From Pyxidicoccus sp. MSG2 (GTDB taxonomy: Bacteria > Myxococcota > Myxococcia > Myxococcales > Myxococcaceae): 64,000 nucleotides of DNA. The stretch covers positions 9,318,001 through 9,382,000 of the forward strand of contig NZ_JAPNKC010000001.1 in NCBI RefSeq assembly GCF_026626705.1. The letters are read 5' to 3'. Position numbers and translations under genes: made by a program. This document shows, one piece after another, positions 44,422-53,534 of the stretch (positions are counted from its first letter, which is position 1; each line of letters opens with the position of its first letter). The notes beneath the pieces are model-generated. The model had not been told where the DNA came from. It did no database searches and saw nothing but the letters and a program-made list of their open reading frames with translations.

Positions 44422-46623
44422 ATGAAGAAGCCGCTGTTGAGGAGTGTCTGCGCTGTCTGGGTTGGCTTCCTGCTCTCCGCGTGCGGTGGGGCGGGTGAGG
44501 GGAAGGCCACCGCTCCCGTCGAGAAGGACGCGAGCGACCTCCAGGCGTCACTGAGCGCGCTGCCGAATGCCGAGGTCCTGGGGATGGAGGGAGAGATTCC
44601 CTTCTTCATCCGGGGCCAGTTGGGGCGGGTCGGCACGGGTGCGAAGGCGCAGGGGCTGCGGGATGACCTCCCGCTGCGCGAGTCGCTGCGTGGCATTGCT
44701 CCCGTCTTCCGCCTGCGAGGCGAAGACCTGGTGTTGTCGCGGGTGAACCGGGACGAGCGGGGCCACCAGCACCTGCGCTTCCAGCAGCTCAAGAACGGGA
44801 TGAAGGTGGTGGGCGGCGAGCTGATTCTGCACGCGGACGCCGAGGGCCTCATCTACGCGGCGAACGGCTCGGCGCGGGATGGGGTGAAGGCGGCGGTGGC
44901 CCCGACGGTGTCGGAAGCGGCGGCGGCGAGCGCCGCGGTTCGCGGCTCGGAGGTCAGCGGTGCGGTGGTCGAGGGCGCCGCGCAGTTGGTGTACCTCCTG
45001 GGGGAGGGCGAGCGTCAGACGGCGTTGGCCTATGAGGTGCGCGTGAAGGGCCGCCGCGGCGAGCTGCCAGCGGACGACCGGGTGTATGTGGACGCGGAGC
45101 GCGGCGGCGTGCTGGCCGTGCATCCGAAGGTTCACTCGGTCAGTCTCCGCGTCTACAGCGCCAACAACGGCACCAGCCTGCCGGGCACTCCGAAGCGCAT
45201 CGACGATGTCCCCTCAGGCGACGCCCATGTGGACGCGGTCTACGACGCCTTCGGGTCCACGTACAATTGCTACCGCGCGCTGTTCGGCCGCGACTCGTAT
45301 GACAACGCGGGTCACGCCCTCATCGGCACGGTGCACTACTCCACCAACTACGTGAACGCCTACTGGGACGGCACCCAGATGGTGTACGGCGACGGCGATG
45401 GCGTGAACTCCATCGAGCTGGGCAAGGATCCGGACGTCACCGTCCACGAGCTGACCCACGCCGTGACGGAAACCGAGTCGGACCTCATCTACGCGGGCGA
45501 GTCTGGCGGCCTCAATGAGTCCATGTCCGACGTCTTCTCCGGCGTGTGTGAGAGCTGGTCGCGCGGCTGGGCCACGGACCCGGACGTCTTCAAGATTGGT
45601 GAGGACGTCTGGACGCCGGCAATCACCGGGGATGCGCTGCGCTACATGGACAACCCGACCCTGGACGGTAGCTCGCTGGACTACTACGGGGACTACTCAT
45701 CCGGCGTGGACGTGCATTACAGCTCCGGCATCAGCAACCTGGTGTTCGCGCTGCTGTCCAAGGGCGGCACGCACCCGCGCGGCAAGACGAGCATCAACGT
45801 GACGGCGATTGGCCCGGAGAAGGCCGGCCGCATCTTCTACAAGGCCAACACGGACTACTTCGTCCCTACCACCACCTTCGAGCAGGCCAAGGTGGCCATG
45901 GTGCAGGCCGCGCAGGCGCTGGGTTACGACGCGGCCACGGTGCAGGCGGTGTCGGATGCGTGGCTGGCCGTGGGCGTGCCACCGATGGCGGTGTCGCTGC
46001 CGCTCAGGAACAACGTGCCGGTGCCGGGCCTGGGGGGGCCCAAGGATGAGATGAAGAACTACTTCTTCGAGGTGCCCGCAGCGGGGACCTGTGGACAGCC
46101 CATGCAGGGGACCCTCACCTTCAGCATCAGCGGTGGAACGGGTGACGCAGACCTGTATGTGAAGTTGGGCTCGCCGCCGACGCTCACCAGCTTTGATTGC
46201 CGCCCGTACCTGAGTGGCAACAACGAGACCTGCGTCTTCAACAACCCGGCGCCCGGGAGCAAGTGGTACGTCATGGTGCGCGGGTACGCTGCCTACTCTG
46301 GCGTGGAGCTGAAGGTGACCTACACGCGCACGGACACGAAGAGTGGCAGTGTCATCACGGGGCAGGAGGTCCAATACGGCCCCTATTGCGCCGGGCCCGG
46401 GACGAAGCTCAAGGTGCTGATGACGGGCACGGGTGACCCGGACCTGTATGTCCGCTGGAACGCGGCGCCCGCGGTCAACGCATATAACTGTCGTCCGTAC
46501 ATCACGGGCGCCGCCGAGACCTGCGAGCTGACGTATTCGCCAGTCGAGCCGGCTGCCTACCTCATGGTGCGAGGCTACGCCGCGGGCACATACACCCTGA
46601 GCATCACCCAGACTCCTCCGTAG
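44422..46623 (+). CDS. M4 (thermolysin-type) metalloprotease with two PPC domains
   Basis: A 733-residue lipoprotein precursor. Signal GFLLSACGG; FTP/PepSY propeptide region (FRLRGEDLVLSRVNRDERG, LKNGMKVVGGELILHAD); catalytic domain with HELTH (His342, Glu343, His346), and SGGLNESMSDVFSG supplying the third zinc ligand Glu; VDVHYSSGISNLVF holds the active His. The C-terminus has two pre-peptidase C-terminal domains (GDADLYVKLG, GDPDLYVRWN, each ending in YLMVRGYA-type strands) usually removed after secretion. A prey-degrading extracellular protease is likely. It is divergent from the MutS-like gene across 245 bp. Confidence 0.95.
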   Translation: MKKPLLRSVCAVWVGFLLSACGGAGEGKATAPVEKDASDLQASLSALPNAEVLGMEGEIPFFIRGQLGRVGTGAKAQGLRDDLPLRESLRGIAPVFRLRGEDLVLSRVNRDERGHQHLRFQQLKNGMKVVGGELILHADAEGLIYAANGSARDGVKAAVAPTVSEAAAASAAVRGSEVSGAVVEGAAQLVYLLGEGERQTALAYEVRVKGRRGELPADDRVYVDAERGGVLAVHPKVHSVSLRVYSANNGTSLPGTPKRIDDVPSGDAHVDAVYDAFGSTYNCYRALFGRDSYDNAGHALIGTVHYSTNYVNAYWDGTQMVYGDGDGVNSIELGKDPDVTVHELTHAVTETESDLIYAGESGGLNESMSDVFSGVCESWSRGWATDPDVFKIGEDVWTPAITGDALRYMDNPTLDGSSLDYYGDYSSGVDVHYSSGISNLVFALLSKGGTHPRGKTSINVTAIGPEKAGRIFYKANTDYFVPTTTFEQAKVAMVQAAQALGYDAATVQAVSDAWLAVGVPPMAVSLPLRNNVPVPGLGGPKDEMKNYFFEVPAAGTCGQPMQGTLTFSISGGTGDADLYVKLGSPPTLTSFDCRPYLSGNNETCVFNNPAPGSKWYVMVRGYAAYSGVELKVTYTRTDTKSGSVITGQEVQYGPYCAGPGTKLKVLMTGTGDPDLYVRWNAAPAVNAYNCRPYITGAAETCELTYSPVEPAAYLMVRGYAAGTYTLSITQTPP

Positions 46624-46653
46624 TCCTGGCGTTCAGCAGGTCCTCCACGGTGG

Positions 46654-46675
46654 GCGGCCCTTCTCGGGGGGCCGC
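46654..46675 (+). terminator. hairpin after M4 protease gene
   Basis: GCGGCCC (46654-46660) and GGGCCGC (46669-46675) form a 7-bp stem 31 nt after the M4 stop, between convergent genes. Confidence 0.5.
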
Positions 46676-46699
46676 TCGCCGTGGGTTCACGGGTGGGTT

Positions 46700-47335
46700 T
46701 CAGTTCTCCAGGAAGACGGTATTGGGGCCGCGAGGGCTCCCTGGAATCTGGGCCGTGCTGATGTCGTTGAGCTGCTGCCATGCGCCAAAAGGCACCCAGG
46801 GCGCATTCGAGTAGCAGGCCATGATCACCGTGTCGCAGGTGGCCATGTTGCCGGCATCCTCTCCCGACCACAGACTCCTAACGGACGCGGTCCAGAAAAC
46901 AAACATGGGATAGGGATAGGTCGGGGTGATGTATCTCACCACCTTCCCCAGGTCGATAAAGGCATACGCCTCTGCTGGATTCTTGTAGAGGCACAGCTGC
47001 CTCCCCTGGCGGTTCGGCTGGTCGAAGAGCCAGAGACTGGAGCCAGCGCACCCACTATCGATGACGAGGTTCGCCATGAACTGCTGGGGCTCACCACTCT
47101 TCAGGCGACGGACATACTCCTCACGTGCCTCAATCTGAGCCAACTGCTCCGCCCGGGTGATGTACGTCGTCTCCTGAGTGAGTTCTCCTCCCGGAAGCTG
47201 GCGAATGATGGTCTGGGAGATGAGCTCTTCCGATTCACCCACGGGGTCCTCCGCCGATACGTCTTCGGGCGGCCCTCCGCATCCGAACAACAGACCGACT
47301 GCACTCACCAGCGTCCACGTCCATGAGCGCTTCAT
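46700..47335 (-). CDS. lipoprotein with beta/gamma-crystallin-like segment
   Basis: A 211-residue protein from ATG 47335, preceded by AGGAGGA at ideal spacing. Signal peptide with lipobox LLFGCGG. Residues about 100-160 (GSSLWLFDQPNRQGRQLCLY ... VRSLWSGEDAG) resemble a beta/gamma-crystallin Greek-key motif (calcium-binding or structural) as in myxobacterial spore-coat Protein S relatives; the match is short and only suggestive. Cysteines in DSGCAG, LCLY, ATCDT and MACYS may form disulfides. Function unknown. Confidence 0.6.
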   Translation of the reverse strand: MKRSWTWTLVSAVGLLFGCGGPPEDVSAEDPVGESEELISQTIIRQLPGGELTQETTYITRAEQLAQIEAREEYVRRLKSGEPQQFMANLVIDSGCAGSSLWLFDQPNRQGRQLCLYKNPAEAYAFIDLGKVVRYITPTYPYPMFVFWTASVRSLWSGEDAGNMATCDTVIMACYSNAPWVPFGAWQQLNDISTAQIPGSPRGPNTVFLEN

Positions 47336-47536
47336 GCGGGTCCTCCTGTCTTGAGCGGTGGTCGAACAACAGGACAACCCGGTAACTCTGCGCAACCCGC
47401 CATTCAATTGCAAATGCTTCAGAGAGAGGAAGACGGCCGACCCCGTCGCTGTGGACGTCCAATGACTGCACGGAGCGTGCTGTGATGTGCGCATCCAGCA
47501 GACATGGCGGTGGCGGGGGTTCGCCGTGCCCTGACG

Positions 47537-48376
47537 TCACGTCTCGAGGGAGCGGCGCTTCGCGGTGAGCACGACGTAGCCCATGCAGCGCGACGCGCTC
47601 TCGCTGATGCGTGCCCACTGCGCTTTGACGCCCGCGAGGAACTCGGCGCCGTACGCCCGTAGCACCTCCGCCTCCTTCTCCTGGATGGCGGCGGCCACCG
47701 CGTCGAACGTCGCCATGACGTGTGCACTCACGTCCAGGACCTGCTCGACCTCGAAGCCCGCTTCGCCAACGAGCTCCGGGTAGGCCTCGGCGGTGATGAA
47801 GGTCCGGGCGACGAATGCATGCTGGAGGAAGGCGCGTTCCCGTGGCGTCGCATCGGCCGAGAGAACGATGTCGGCCACGAGCAGCCGTCCGTTGGGGCGA
47901 AGGACGCGCGCGAGCTCCCGCAGGACCGTGGCGTGGTCGGGCATGTGGAAGAGCGACTCGACGGCCCACGCGGCATCGAAGGACCCGACCGGAAAGGGCA
48001 GCGCCATGGCGTCGGCGCAGCGGAACGTCGTCTGGCCGCTCGGCTCATGGCGGCGCGCCCACTGCTCGGCCTGTGCGGCCTGCTTCGAACTGATGGTGAT
48101 TCCCTCCACCACACAGCCGGTGCTCCGCGCGAGCTGTATCGCCGGCTCCCCCAGGCCACACCCGACGTCGAGCACGCGTTGACCCTGTTGGCTCCCGAGC
48201 TGGCCAATCAGCAGGTCGGTGAAGCGATGCTGGGCCTCGCCAAAGGAACCGCCGACCTCACCTCGGGGCCAGTAGCCAAAGTGCAGACTCCTGCTACCGA
48301 TGATCTCGTAGAACGGCGTGATTGCGTCGTAATGCCGCGCTACGGTTTCCGGTGTCGCTGGGAGTTCCGCGGTCAT
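47537..48376 (-). CDS. class I SAM-dependent methyltransferase (sterol/tocopherol type)
   Basis: A 279-residue methyltransferase. VARHYDAITPFYEIIGSRSL start, SAM motif I VLDVGCGLGEPAIQLA, GITISSKQAAQAEQWA (motif resembling sterol and C-methyltransferases), FDAAWAVESLFHMPD and LRPNGRLLVADI. It is closest in look to gamma-tocopherol/sterol or natural-product C/N-methyltransferases. It is divergent from the isoprenoid-synthase-like gene 88 bp away, and I place it in the same candidate cluster. Confidence 0.88.
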   Translation of the reverse strand: MTAELPATPETVARHYDAITPFYEIIGSRSLHFGYWPRGEVGGSFGEAQHRFTDLLIGQLGSQQGQRVLDVGCGLGEPAIQLARSTGCVVEGITISSKQAAQAEQWARRHEPSGQTTFRCADAMALPFPVGSFDAAWAVESLFHMPDHATVLRELARVLRPNGRLLVADIVLSADATPRERAFLQHAFVARTFITAEAYPELVGEAGFEVEQVLDVSAHVMATFDAVAAAIQEKEAEVLRAYGAEFLAGVKAQWARISESASRCMGYVVLTAKRRSLET

Positions 48377-48464
48377 CACCCGCAACATATGCGCTCTGCC
48401 CCCGGGCTCGAGCTCTCGTTGCATCAGAACCGCGCGCACCCCTATTCTCGCCGTTGGAGCATCG

Positions 48465-49436
48465 TTGCGAAGCTATCAAGCCCATCAACCCATCCTCGAC
48501 GCCGCCTGGGACATCCTGGAAGAGCGGCTCAGCACGCTGGCTCCCCCGCTCGATGCGCTGGCGCGCCGCTTCCTCGCTCGAATCGCCAATGGAGAGAAGG
48601 GCCACCGCGGCTACTTCTCCAGCCGGCTCGCGCCCCCGCTCGTCTTCCTCCCGCTGTGGCTGCGCGAGCGCTTCCGGCGCGAGCAGCCCGCCTCCGTGCC
48701 CTCGGAAGAGGTGACGGTGCGCCTCGTGGCCGCCGCCATGTGGGGCTACCTGTACATCCGCATCCAGGATGACCTCCTCGACGAGGCGCACCCGGAGCGC
48801 TCGCAGACGTTGCTCGGCAACGTGTGCGGGTGGGAGATGGCGCGCCTGTTGGAGTCGCTCGTTGGGGACTCGGCCGCCTTCCGCTCGTCCTTCGAGCGCT
48901 CCTGGTTCGACTTCACCCGGTGGACGCTCGCGGAGCACGAGCAGCTCCTGTCCGACGCTCCGTACAACGCCGCGCACTTCGAGCAACATGCGCGCAAGGT
49001 GGCCTTCGCCCGCGTGCCCGCGCTCGCCATGTGCATCCTCGCTGGCCGCGGTGAGTTCGAGCCCACCGTCGAGACATTGGTGGACCAGCTCGGAGTCGCC
49101 TACGGGTTGACCAACGATGTGGTCGGCTGGAGGAGGGACCTCGCCAATGGCCACCGCACGTTCCTGCTCGCGCGGGCCGGCTTCACTCGCGGTGAGCCCC
49201 TGGAGCGCTCGCTGCGGACGGTGCGTGAAGCCCTCTATGGCCGCGGTCTCCTCGTTGAGACCCTGGAGGCCTCGGCGGAGTGGCAGCGCCGTGCCGCCAG
49301 GAGCGCGGAGACACTCGGCCTCGCGGAGTTCTCGGAGTACACGCACGAGCGGCTGGAGCTGGTGGACGAGCTGGCGCGTGAGGCGAAGGTGTTTCAGCTC
49401 CGCTGGGTTCTTGCCGGAGAGAAGGCCTGTCCATGA
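48465..49436 (+). CDS. class I isoprenoid synthase-like protein
   Basis: A 323-residue all-helical protein from TTG 48465, with GGAG five bases ahead. The first Asp-rich motif is DDLLDE (102-107), the polyprenyl synthase/terpene synthase metal site; the second is GLTNDVVGWRRD (Asn217, Asp218, Asp225), in the position of the second Asp-rich or NSE-type motif, followed by NGHRTFLLARAGF. It thus has the prenyl-diphosphate-binding metal sites of the class I isoprenoid fold, but is neither a typical FPP synthase (no KxR start, no second DDxxD) nor a clear terpene synthase. It is translationally coupled (ATGA) to the next methyltransferase. Confidence 0.75.
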   Translation: MRSYQAHQPILDAAWDILEERLSTLAPPLDALARRFLARIANGEKGHRGYFSSRLAPPLVFLPLWLRERFRREQPASVPSEEVTVRLVAAAMWGYLYIRIQDDLLDEAHPERSQTLLGNVCGWEMARLLESLVGDSAAFRSSFERSWFDFTRWTLAEHEQLLSDAPYNAAHFEQHARKVAFARVPALAMCILAGRGEFEPTVETLVDQLGVAYGLTNDVVGWRRDLANGHRTFLLARAGFTRGEPLERSLRTVREALYGRGLLVETLEASAEWQRRAARSAETLGLAEFSEYTHERLELVDELAREAKVFQLRWVLAGEKACP

Positions 49437-50149
49437 CGCCCGACCAGGTACGTGCCACCTACGACGAGGCCTACGCGCGCCGCTATGACGCCGCGTTCCT
49501 GCACGCGCCCGAGTACGGCTTCCGCGACAAGACGCGCCTCGAGCTGTTCTTCCTCCGGATGCTCACGCTGCAGGCGGACTCGTGGCTGGATGTGGCCTGT
49601 GGCACCGGCTTCTTCCTCCGCCACGGACGCGGTAATCCGAACATCTCCTGCACGGGGCTGGACCTCTCACCCGCGATGCTCGCGCTCGCACGCGAGGCGA
49701 ACCCCGAGGCCCGCTTCATCGAGGGCGACTTCCTCGCGCCGCACCCGGAGATCGAGGGACGCTTCGCCTTCACCTCGTGCATGTGGGGCGCCTATGGGTT
49801 GCAGGAGTCGGTGTCGCATGTCGAGCGGCTCGTGGAGCGGCTGAGCTGCTGGACGCGCCCGGGTGGCACCGTCTTCATGCCCGTGTTCGATCCGGCGCGC
49901 TTCGTCTCCCTCCAGGCCCACGGGAGGCTCATGGAGCCGGTGACGCTGCGCTCGCCCGACGGGACACGCTGGTCCTTCGTGGAGCCCGACGGGAAGCTGC
50001 ACGAGGACGTGCTCGCGCCGCCCCTGGAGGTGATGCGCGCGATGTTCGAGCCCGCCTTCGACAGCGTGGAGCTCAACCCCTATCCCGATTCACCGGGCAT
50101 TCCGATGGCCGCCCTCATCGCGCGGGGCCGCCGCGAGCAGGCCCGGTAG
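49433..50149 (+). CDS. class I SAM-dependent methyltransferase
   Basis: A 238-residue methyltransferase overlapping the isoprenoid-synthase-like gene by ATGA. SAM motif I LDVACGTGFFLRHG, motif II GLDLSPAMLALA, FIEGDFLAPHP, and a late RPGGTVFMPVF strand. Small-molecule or peptide substrate; with its strict coupling it probably modifies the product of the preceding enzyme. The 79-residue peptide gene follows after 34 bp. Confidence 0.87.
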   Translation: MTPDQVRATYDEAYARRYDAAFLHAPEYGFRDKTRLELFFLRMLTLQADSWLDVACGTGFFLRHGRGNPNISCTGLDLSPAMLALAREANPEARFIEGDFLAPHPEIEGRFAFTSCMWGAYGLQESVSHVERLVERLSCWTRPGGTVFMPVFDPARFVSLQAHGRLMEPVTLRSPDGTRWSFVEPDGKLHEDVLAPPLEVMRAMFEPAFDSVELNPYPDSPGIPMAALIARGRREQAR

Positions 50150-50183
50150 CCGCAGGCTTCATCCGCAACCTGGAATCGACACC

Positions 50184-50423
50184 ATGGAAAAGAAGCTCAT
50201 CGATGAAATCACCACTCGCGCCATCTCCGATGCGGAGTTTCGCAAGCAACTGAGCGCCGACCCCGAGCGTGCCCTGCGGGAGGCGGGGTATCCCATCGAG
50301 GGACAGGAGGCGTTCCTGAAGAGCGTCAAGGCCGCCCTCGGACAATCCCCGGAGGCGCTCGCGAGCGAGTACGAAGCGGGCTTCCCGGGCGGCGGCACGG
50401 GGGGCGGTGGCCCGATGGGCTGA
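50184..50423 (+). CDS. NHLP/nitrile-hydratase-like leader peptide, candidate RiPP precursor
   Basis: A 79-residue peptide. Residues about 8-45 read ITTRAISDAEFRKQLSADPERALREAGYP, the pattern of nitrile-hydratase-like leader peptides (xxA..D..FR..L..DP..AL.E.G) that guide RiPP modification. The tail is small-residue-rich: GFPGGGTGGGGPMG. No Cys or Ser/Thr-rich core is present, so a lanthipeptide is unlikely. Encoded directly after two enzyme genes and before a convergent P450. A structural carrier protein is an alternative. Confidence 0.6.
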   Translation: MEKKLIDEITTRAISDAEFRKQLSADPERALREAGYPIEGQEAFLKSVKAALGQSPEALASEYEAGFPGGGTGGGGPMG

Positions 50424-50434
50424 CGCCGCCGCAC

Positions 50435-51655
50435 TCACGCTCGCGGAGGCACCGCCACGCGCAGCGAGCGCAGGCTCCGGTTCAGGGGCGGCAGCGGCTT
50501 CCAGTCCGGTGTCTCGAATGCCGGGCGGAGGCCGGGCAGGCGCCGCAGCAGCGTCTGGAAGCAGACCTCCGCCTCCATGCGTGTCAGCGCAGTGCCCAGA
50601 CAGGCGAAGGGGCCCATCCCGAAGGCCAGGTGCCGGTTCGGCTGGCGGGTGATGTCGAACCGGTCCGGCTCGGCGAACACCTCGGGGTCGCGGTTGGCGG
50701 CCTTGTACACGAGCACGAAGGATTCGCCAGCGGAGAACCGCTGGCCCGCCAGCTCCACCGGCTCCCGGCTCACGCGGATCATCGCGACGGTGGGCCCCGC
50801 GCAGCGCAGCATCTCCTCGATGGCCGAAGGCATCAGCTCGGGCCTGTCGCGCAGCAAGGCCTGCTGCTCGGGGTTCTCCAGCAGCAGCAACAGACCGCTG
50901 GAGATGAGACGGCTGGTGGTCTCGTGCCCGCTGAAGAGCAACGTCACGCAGTTGGCGACGACCGCCTCCGGCTCACGGGCGAAGAAGCCTTCTTCCTGCG
51001 ACACCAGGACGCTGACGAGGTCCTCGCGCGGCGCGCGGCGGCGCTCGTCGACCAGGGGGCGCATGTAGTCCTGCATCTCCAGCAGGCTGCGCTGGCCGCG
51101 ATGCAGACTCTCCAGGTCGGCATGCTGGAAGAAGCTCTGGAGGTCGGTGGACCAGCGCAGCAGCAGCTCGCGGTCCGCGACGGGGAGCCCGAGCAGCTCG
51201 CCGATGACGCTGGCGGACAGGGGACGGGCCAGCTCCCCGACCACTTCCAGCTCACCGGGAGTCCGCGCGGCCTCGAGCAGCTCGTCGGTGAAGCGCTGCA
51301 CGCGCGGGCGCAGCCGGTCCACCTGGGCGGGGGTGAAGTACTTCTTCAGGGCTCGCTGGAAGTCGAGATGGTCCTGCTCGCTGCTCAGTCCCGCCCACAG
51401 CCGGAGGGCGTCTCGCGCTGGCTGGAAGCGCGGCTTGAGCTCCGCAGGCAGGCGGTCCAACCAGCCCGTCCCTGGGGGAGAGACCAGCCGGCGCTCCCTG
51501 GAGGCCGCGAGCACGTCCGCGTAGCGCGTCAGGACCCATCCGTGGAACTGGGGGCTCCAGTACACGGGGCTCTGGGCGCGCACCCGGTGGAGGAAGGAGT
51601 CCGAATTCCACACCGCCTCCGGGGCGAAGAAATCGTAGGTCTCCTCGGACGACAT
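50435..51655 (-). CDS. cytochrome P450 (class of bacterial secondary metabolism)
   Basis: A 406-residue P450. I-helix FSGHETTSRL (241-250), ExxR EEMLR, haem loop FGMGPFACLG with Cys352. The short, soluble form is typical of bacterial natural-product P450s (CYP105/107-like). It is convergent with the peptide gene (11 bp apart), divergent from the S41 peptidase, and probably belongs to the same cluster. No ferredoxin gene is adjacent. Confidence 0.93.
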   Translation of the reverse strand: MSSEETYDFFAPEAVWNSDSFLHRVRAQSPVYWSPQFHGWVLTRYADVLAASRERRLVSPPGTGWLDRLPAELKPRFQPARDALRLWAGLSSEQDHLDFQRALKKYFTPAQVDRLRPRVQRFTDELLEAARTPGELEVVGELARPLSASVIGELLGLPVADRELLLRWSTDLQSFFQHADLESLHRGQRSLLEMQDYMRPLVDERRRAPREDLVSVLVSQEEGFFAREPEAVVANCVTLLFSGHETTSRLISSGLLLLLENPEQQALLRDRPELMPSAIEEMLRCAGPTVAMIRVSREPVELAGQRFSAGESFVLVYKAANRDPEVFAEPDRFDITRQPNRHLAFGMGPFACLGTALTRMEAEVCFQTLLRRLPGLRPAFETPDWKPLPPLNRSLRSLRVAVPPRA

Positions 51656-51759
51656 GTTTCCGTATCCGCCCCGTCTCTCGCGCCAACGTGGGCTCGCCTC
51701 CCGAGTATAGGGCTCCGTGCTTCCCCGCGAAGGGGTTCACTGTCACCCTGACGGGAGTC

Positions 51760-53346
51760 ATGAGTTCAACGCGCGTTGCTCCGCTCGACCCGGGGATTCC
51801 GCTGGAATCCGTTCGCCGCCTCCGCCTCTTCGAGTCCCGTGACGAGAAGCTGCTGCTGGCGCAGCAGTGGGAGGTGGTGCTCGAACAGTTCTACGTCCAC
51901 CTGCCGCTCAAGGAGCGCATGCTCGGAGTGAGGCCCGTCCAGCAGGCCCGGCTGCTCCAGGAGGACGTCGGGCGCTACCCGGACGACCATTCCTTCATGG
52001 AGGCCCTGCTGCGGTTGTGCACCGGGTTGCGTGACTTCCACACGATGATCGACCTGCCGGAGCCCTGGTCGAGGCTCACGGCATTCCTGCCCTTCCAGCT
52101 CCACGAGTACTTCGACGACGCGGGAGTGGCGCATTACGTCGTGGGGGCGCTCGCGCCGGGGACGGACCTGGGCGGGGATTTCGTCAGGGGCGTGGAGGTG
52201 ACGCACTGGAATGGCGAGCTCCTGGAGCACAAGGTCGTTCGCCTCGGGCTGTCGACGGCGGGCGCGAACCCCGCGGCACGGAGGCGCCGTGCCCTGGAGT
52301 CGCTGACGTGGCGTGTCCTGAAGTACGGCCTCCCGCCGGACGAGGACTTCGTGTTCCTCACGTACCTCGGGAAGAAGGGCCCGGCCGACCTCAAGCTCCC
52401 CTGGCTCGTCCGTGAGGCGGGCCCGCGGAGCAGGCCGGAGGCAGGGTGGGATTCCAGCAGGGCCATGGCCAACGGCCTCAACGAGCACGCCATTCAAGCG
52501 CAGCGGCTGCGCGAGGAGCAGTTCACGTCTGGCGAGGAGCGGGGTGGGGACTGCCGCTTTCCAGAGTGTCTGTCCTTCCGGCGCGTGGAGACCTCCAGCG
52601 GGACGTTTGGCTATCTCCGGATCGCCCACTTCGTGGTCGACGACGTGGATGGGTTCGTCCGAGAGGTGGAGCGGATTGTCCGGCTGATCCCCGAGACGGG
52701 GCTCATCATCGACGTGCGCGGCAACCCCGGTGGTGCCATCCCCGCGGGTGAGCGACTTCTCCAGCTCTTCACCTCGAGCCGTATCGAACCGGAGCCCTTC
52801 TCCTTTCGGTGTACGGACTTCACGCGCAAGCTGAGCGAGTCCGGCGAGGAGTGGTCACCGTGGAGGCCTTCGCTCCGGGCGGGCGTCGTCGCGGGCGAGT
52901 TGTTCTCCGAGGGCTTTCCGTTGACCCCGGTGGAGCAGGCGAACGATGTCGGGCGCATCTACAAGGGCCCGGTCGTCCTCGTGTGCGATGCGCTGAGCTA
53001 CAGCGCCACCGACGTGTTCATCGCGGGTTTCATGGACCACCACATCGGGAAGGTCATCGGCGTCGACACGCATACCGGCGCGGGCGGTTCGAGCATGTAC
53101 TGGCATCAGCGACTCGTTCAGTCCCAGGGCCGTGAGCCGGGCGGCCTGTTGAAGCCGCTGGCACGAGGGGCCGAGCTTCGCGTGGCGCTGCTTCGGTCCA
53201 CCCGGGTCGGGGCGAAGCGCGGCATCCCCGTGGAGGGGTTGGGCGTGGAGGTCGACGTCTCATACCGATACACCCGGGACGATGTCCTCCACGGCGACGT
53301 CGACCTGCTGAACCGGGCCGGCCAGGTGCTCACGGCGCCTGCGTAG
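51760..53346 (+). CDS. S41-family peptidase
   Basis: A 528-residue protein. N-terminal helical domain, then a C-terminal protease domain with IDVRGNPGG (oxyanion turn) and the catalytic serine region ALSYSATDVFIAGFMD (Ser415), ending in GVEVDVSYRYT-like strand. The usual Lys four or five turns downstream is not obvious; TRVGAKRGIPVEGLGVEVDV matches the C-terminal tricorn/CtpA region. No signal peptide, so probably cytosolic. It may mature the peptide encoded nearby, or be a tail-specific protease. The start could shift because the ribosome site is weak. Confidence 0.75.
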   Translation: MSSTRVAPLDPGIPLESVRRLRLFESRDEKLLLAQQWEVVLEQFYVHLPLKERMLGVRPVQQARLLQEDVGRYPDDHSFMEALLRLCTGLRDFHTMIDLPEPWSRLTAFLPFQLHEYFDDAGVAHYVVGALAPGTDLGGDFVRGVEVTHWNGELLEHKVVRLGLSTAGANPAARRRRALESLTWRVLKYGLPPDEDFVFLTYLGKKGPADLKLPWLVREAGPRSRPEAGWDSSRAMANGLNEHAIQAQRLREEQFTSGEERGGDCRFPECLSFRRVETSSGTFGYLRIAHFVVDDVDGFVREVERIVRLIPETGLIIDVRGNPGGAIPAGERLLQLFTSSRIEPEPFSFRCTDFTRKLSESGEEWSPWRPSLRAGVVAGELFSEGFPLTPVEQANDVGRIYKGPVVLVCDALSYSATDVFIAGFMDHHIGKVIGVDTHTGAGGSSMYWHQRLVQSQGREPGGLLKPLARGAELRVALLRSTRVGAKRGIPVEGLGVEVDVSYRYTRDDVLHGDVDLLNRAGQVLTAPA

Positions 53347-53534
53347 GCTGCGAATCATCCGGAGCGAAGCCGCGGTGAGGGATGTTCAGCGGGCGCTCGT
53401 AGAGGCAGGTGACTGGCTCTGGGATTTGGAAGTGCCAGCAGATGAGGGCGGCATCACTACGCCCGTGATTAAAGCCGCCAGCGCGGACGAGCTTTCGACA
53501 CAGACCGAACCAACCGATAGCGCGCAGACGATGG

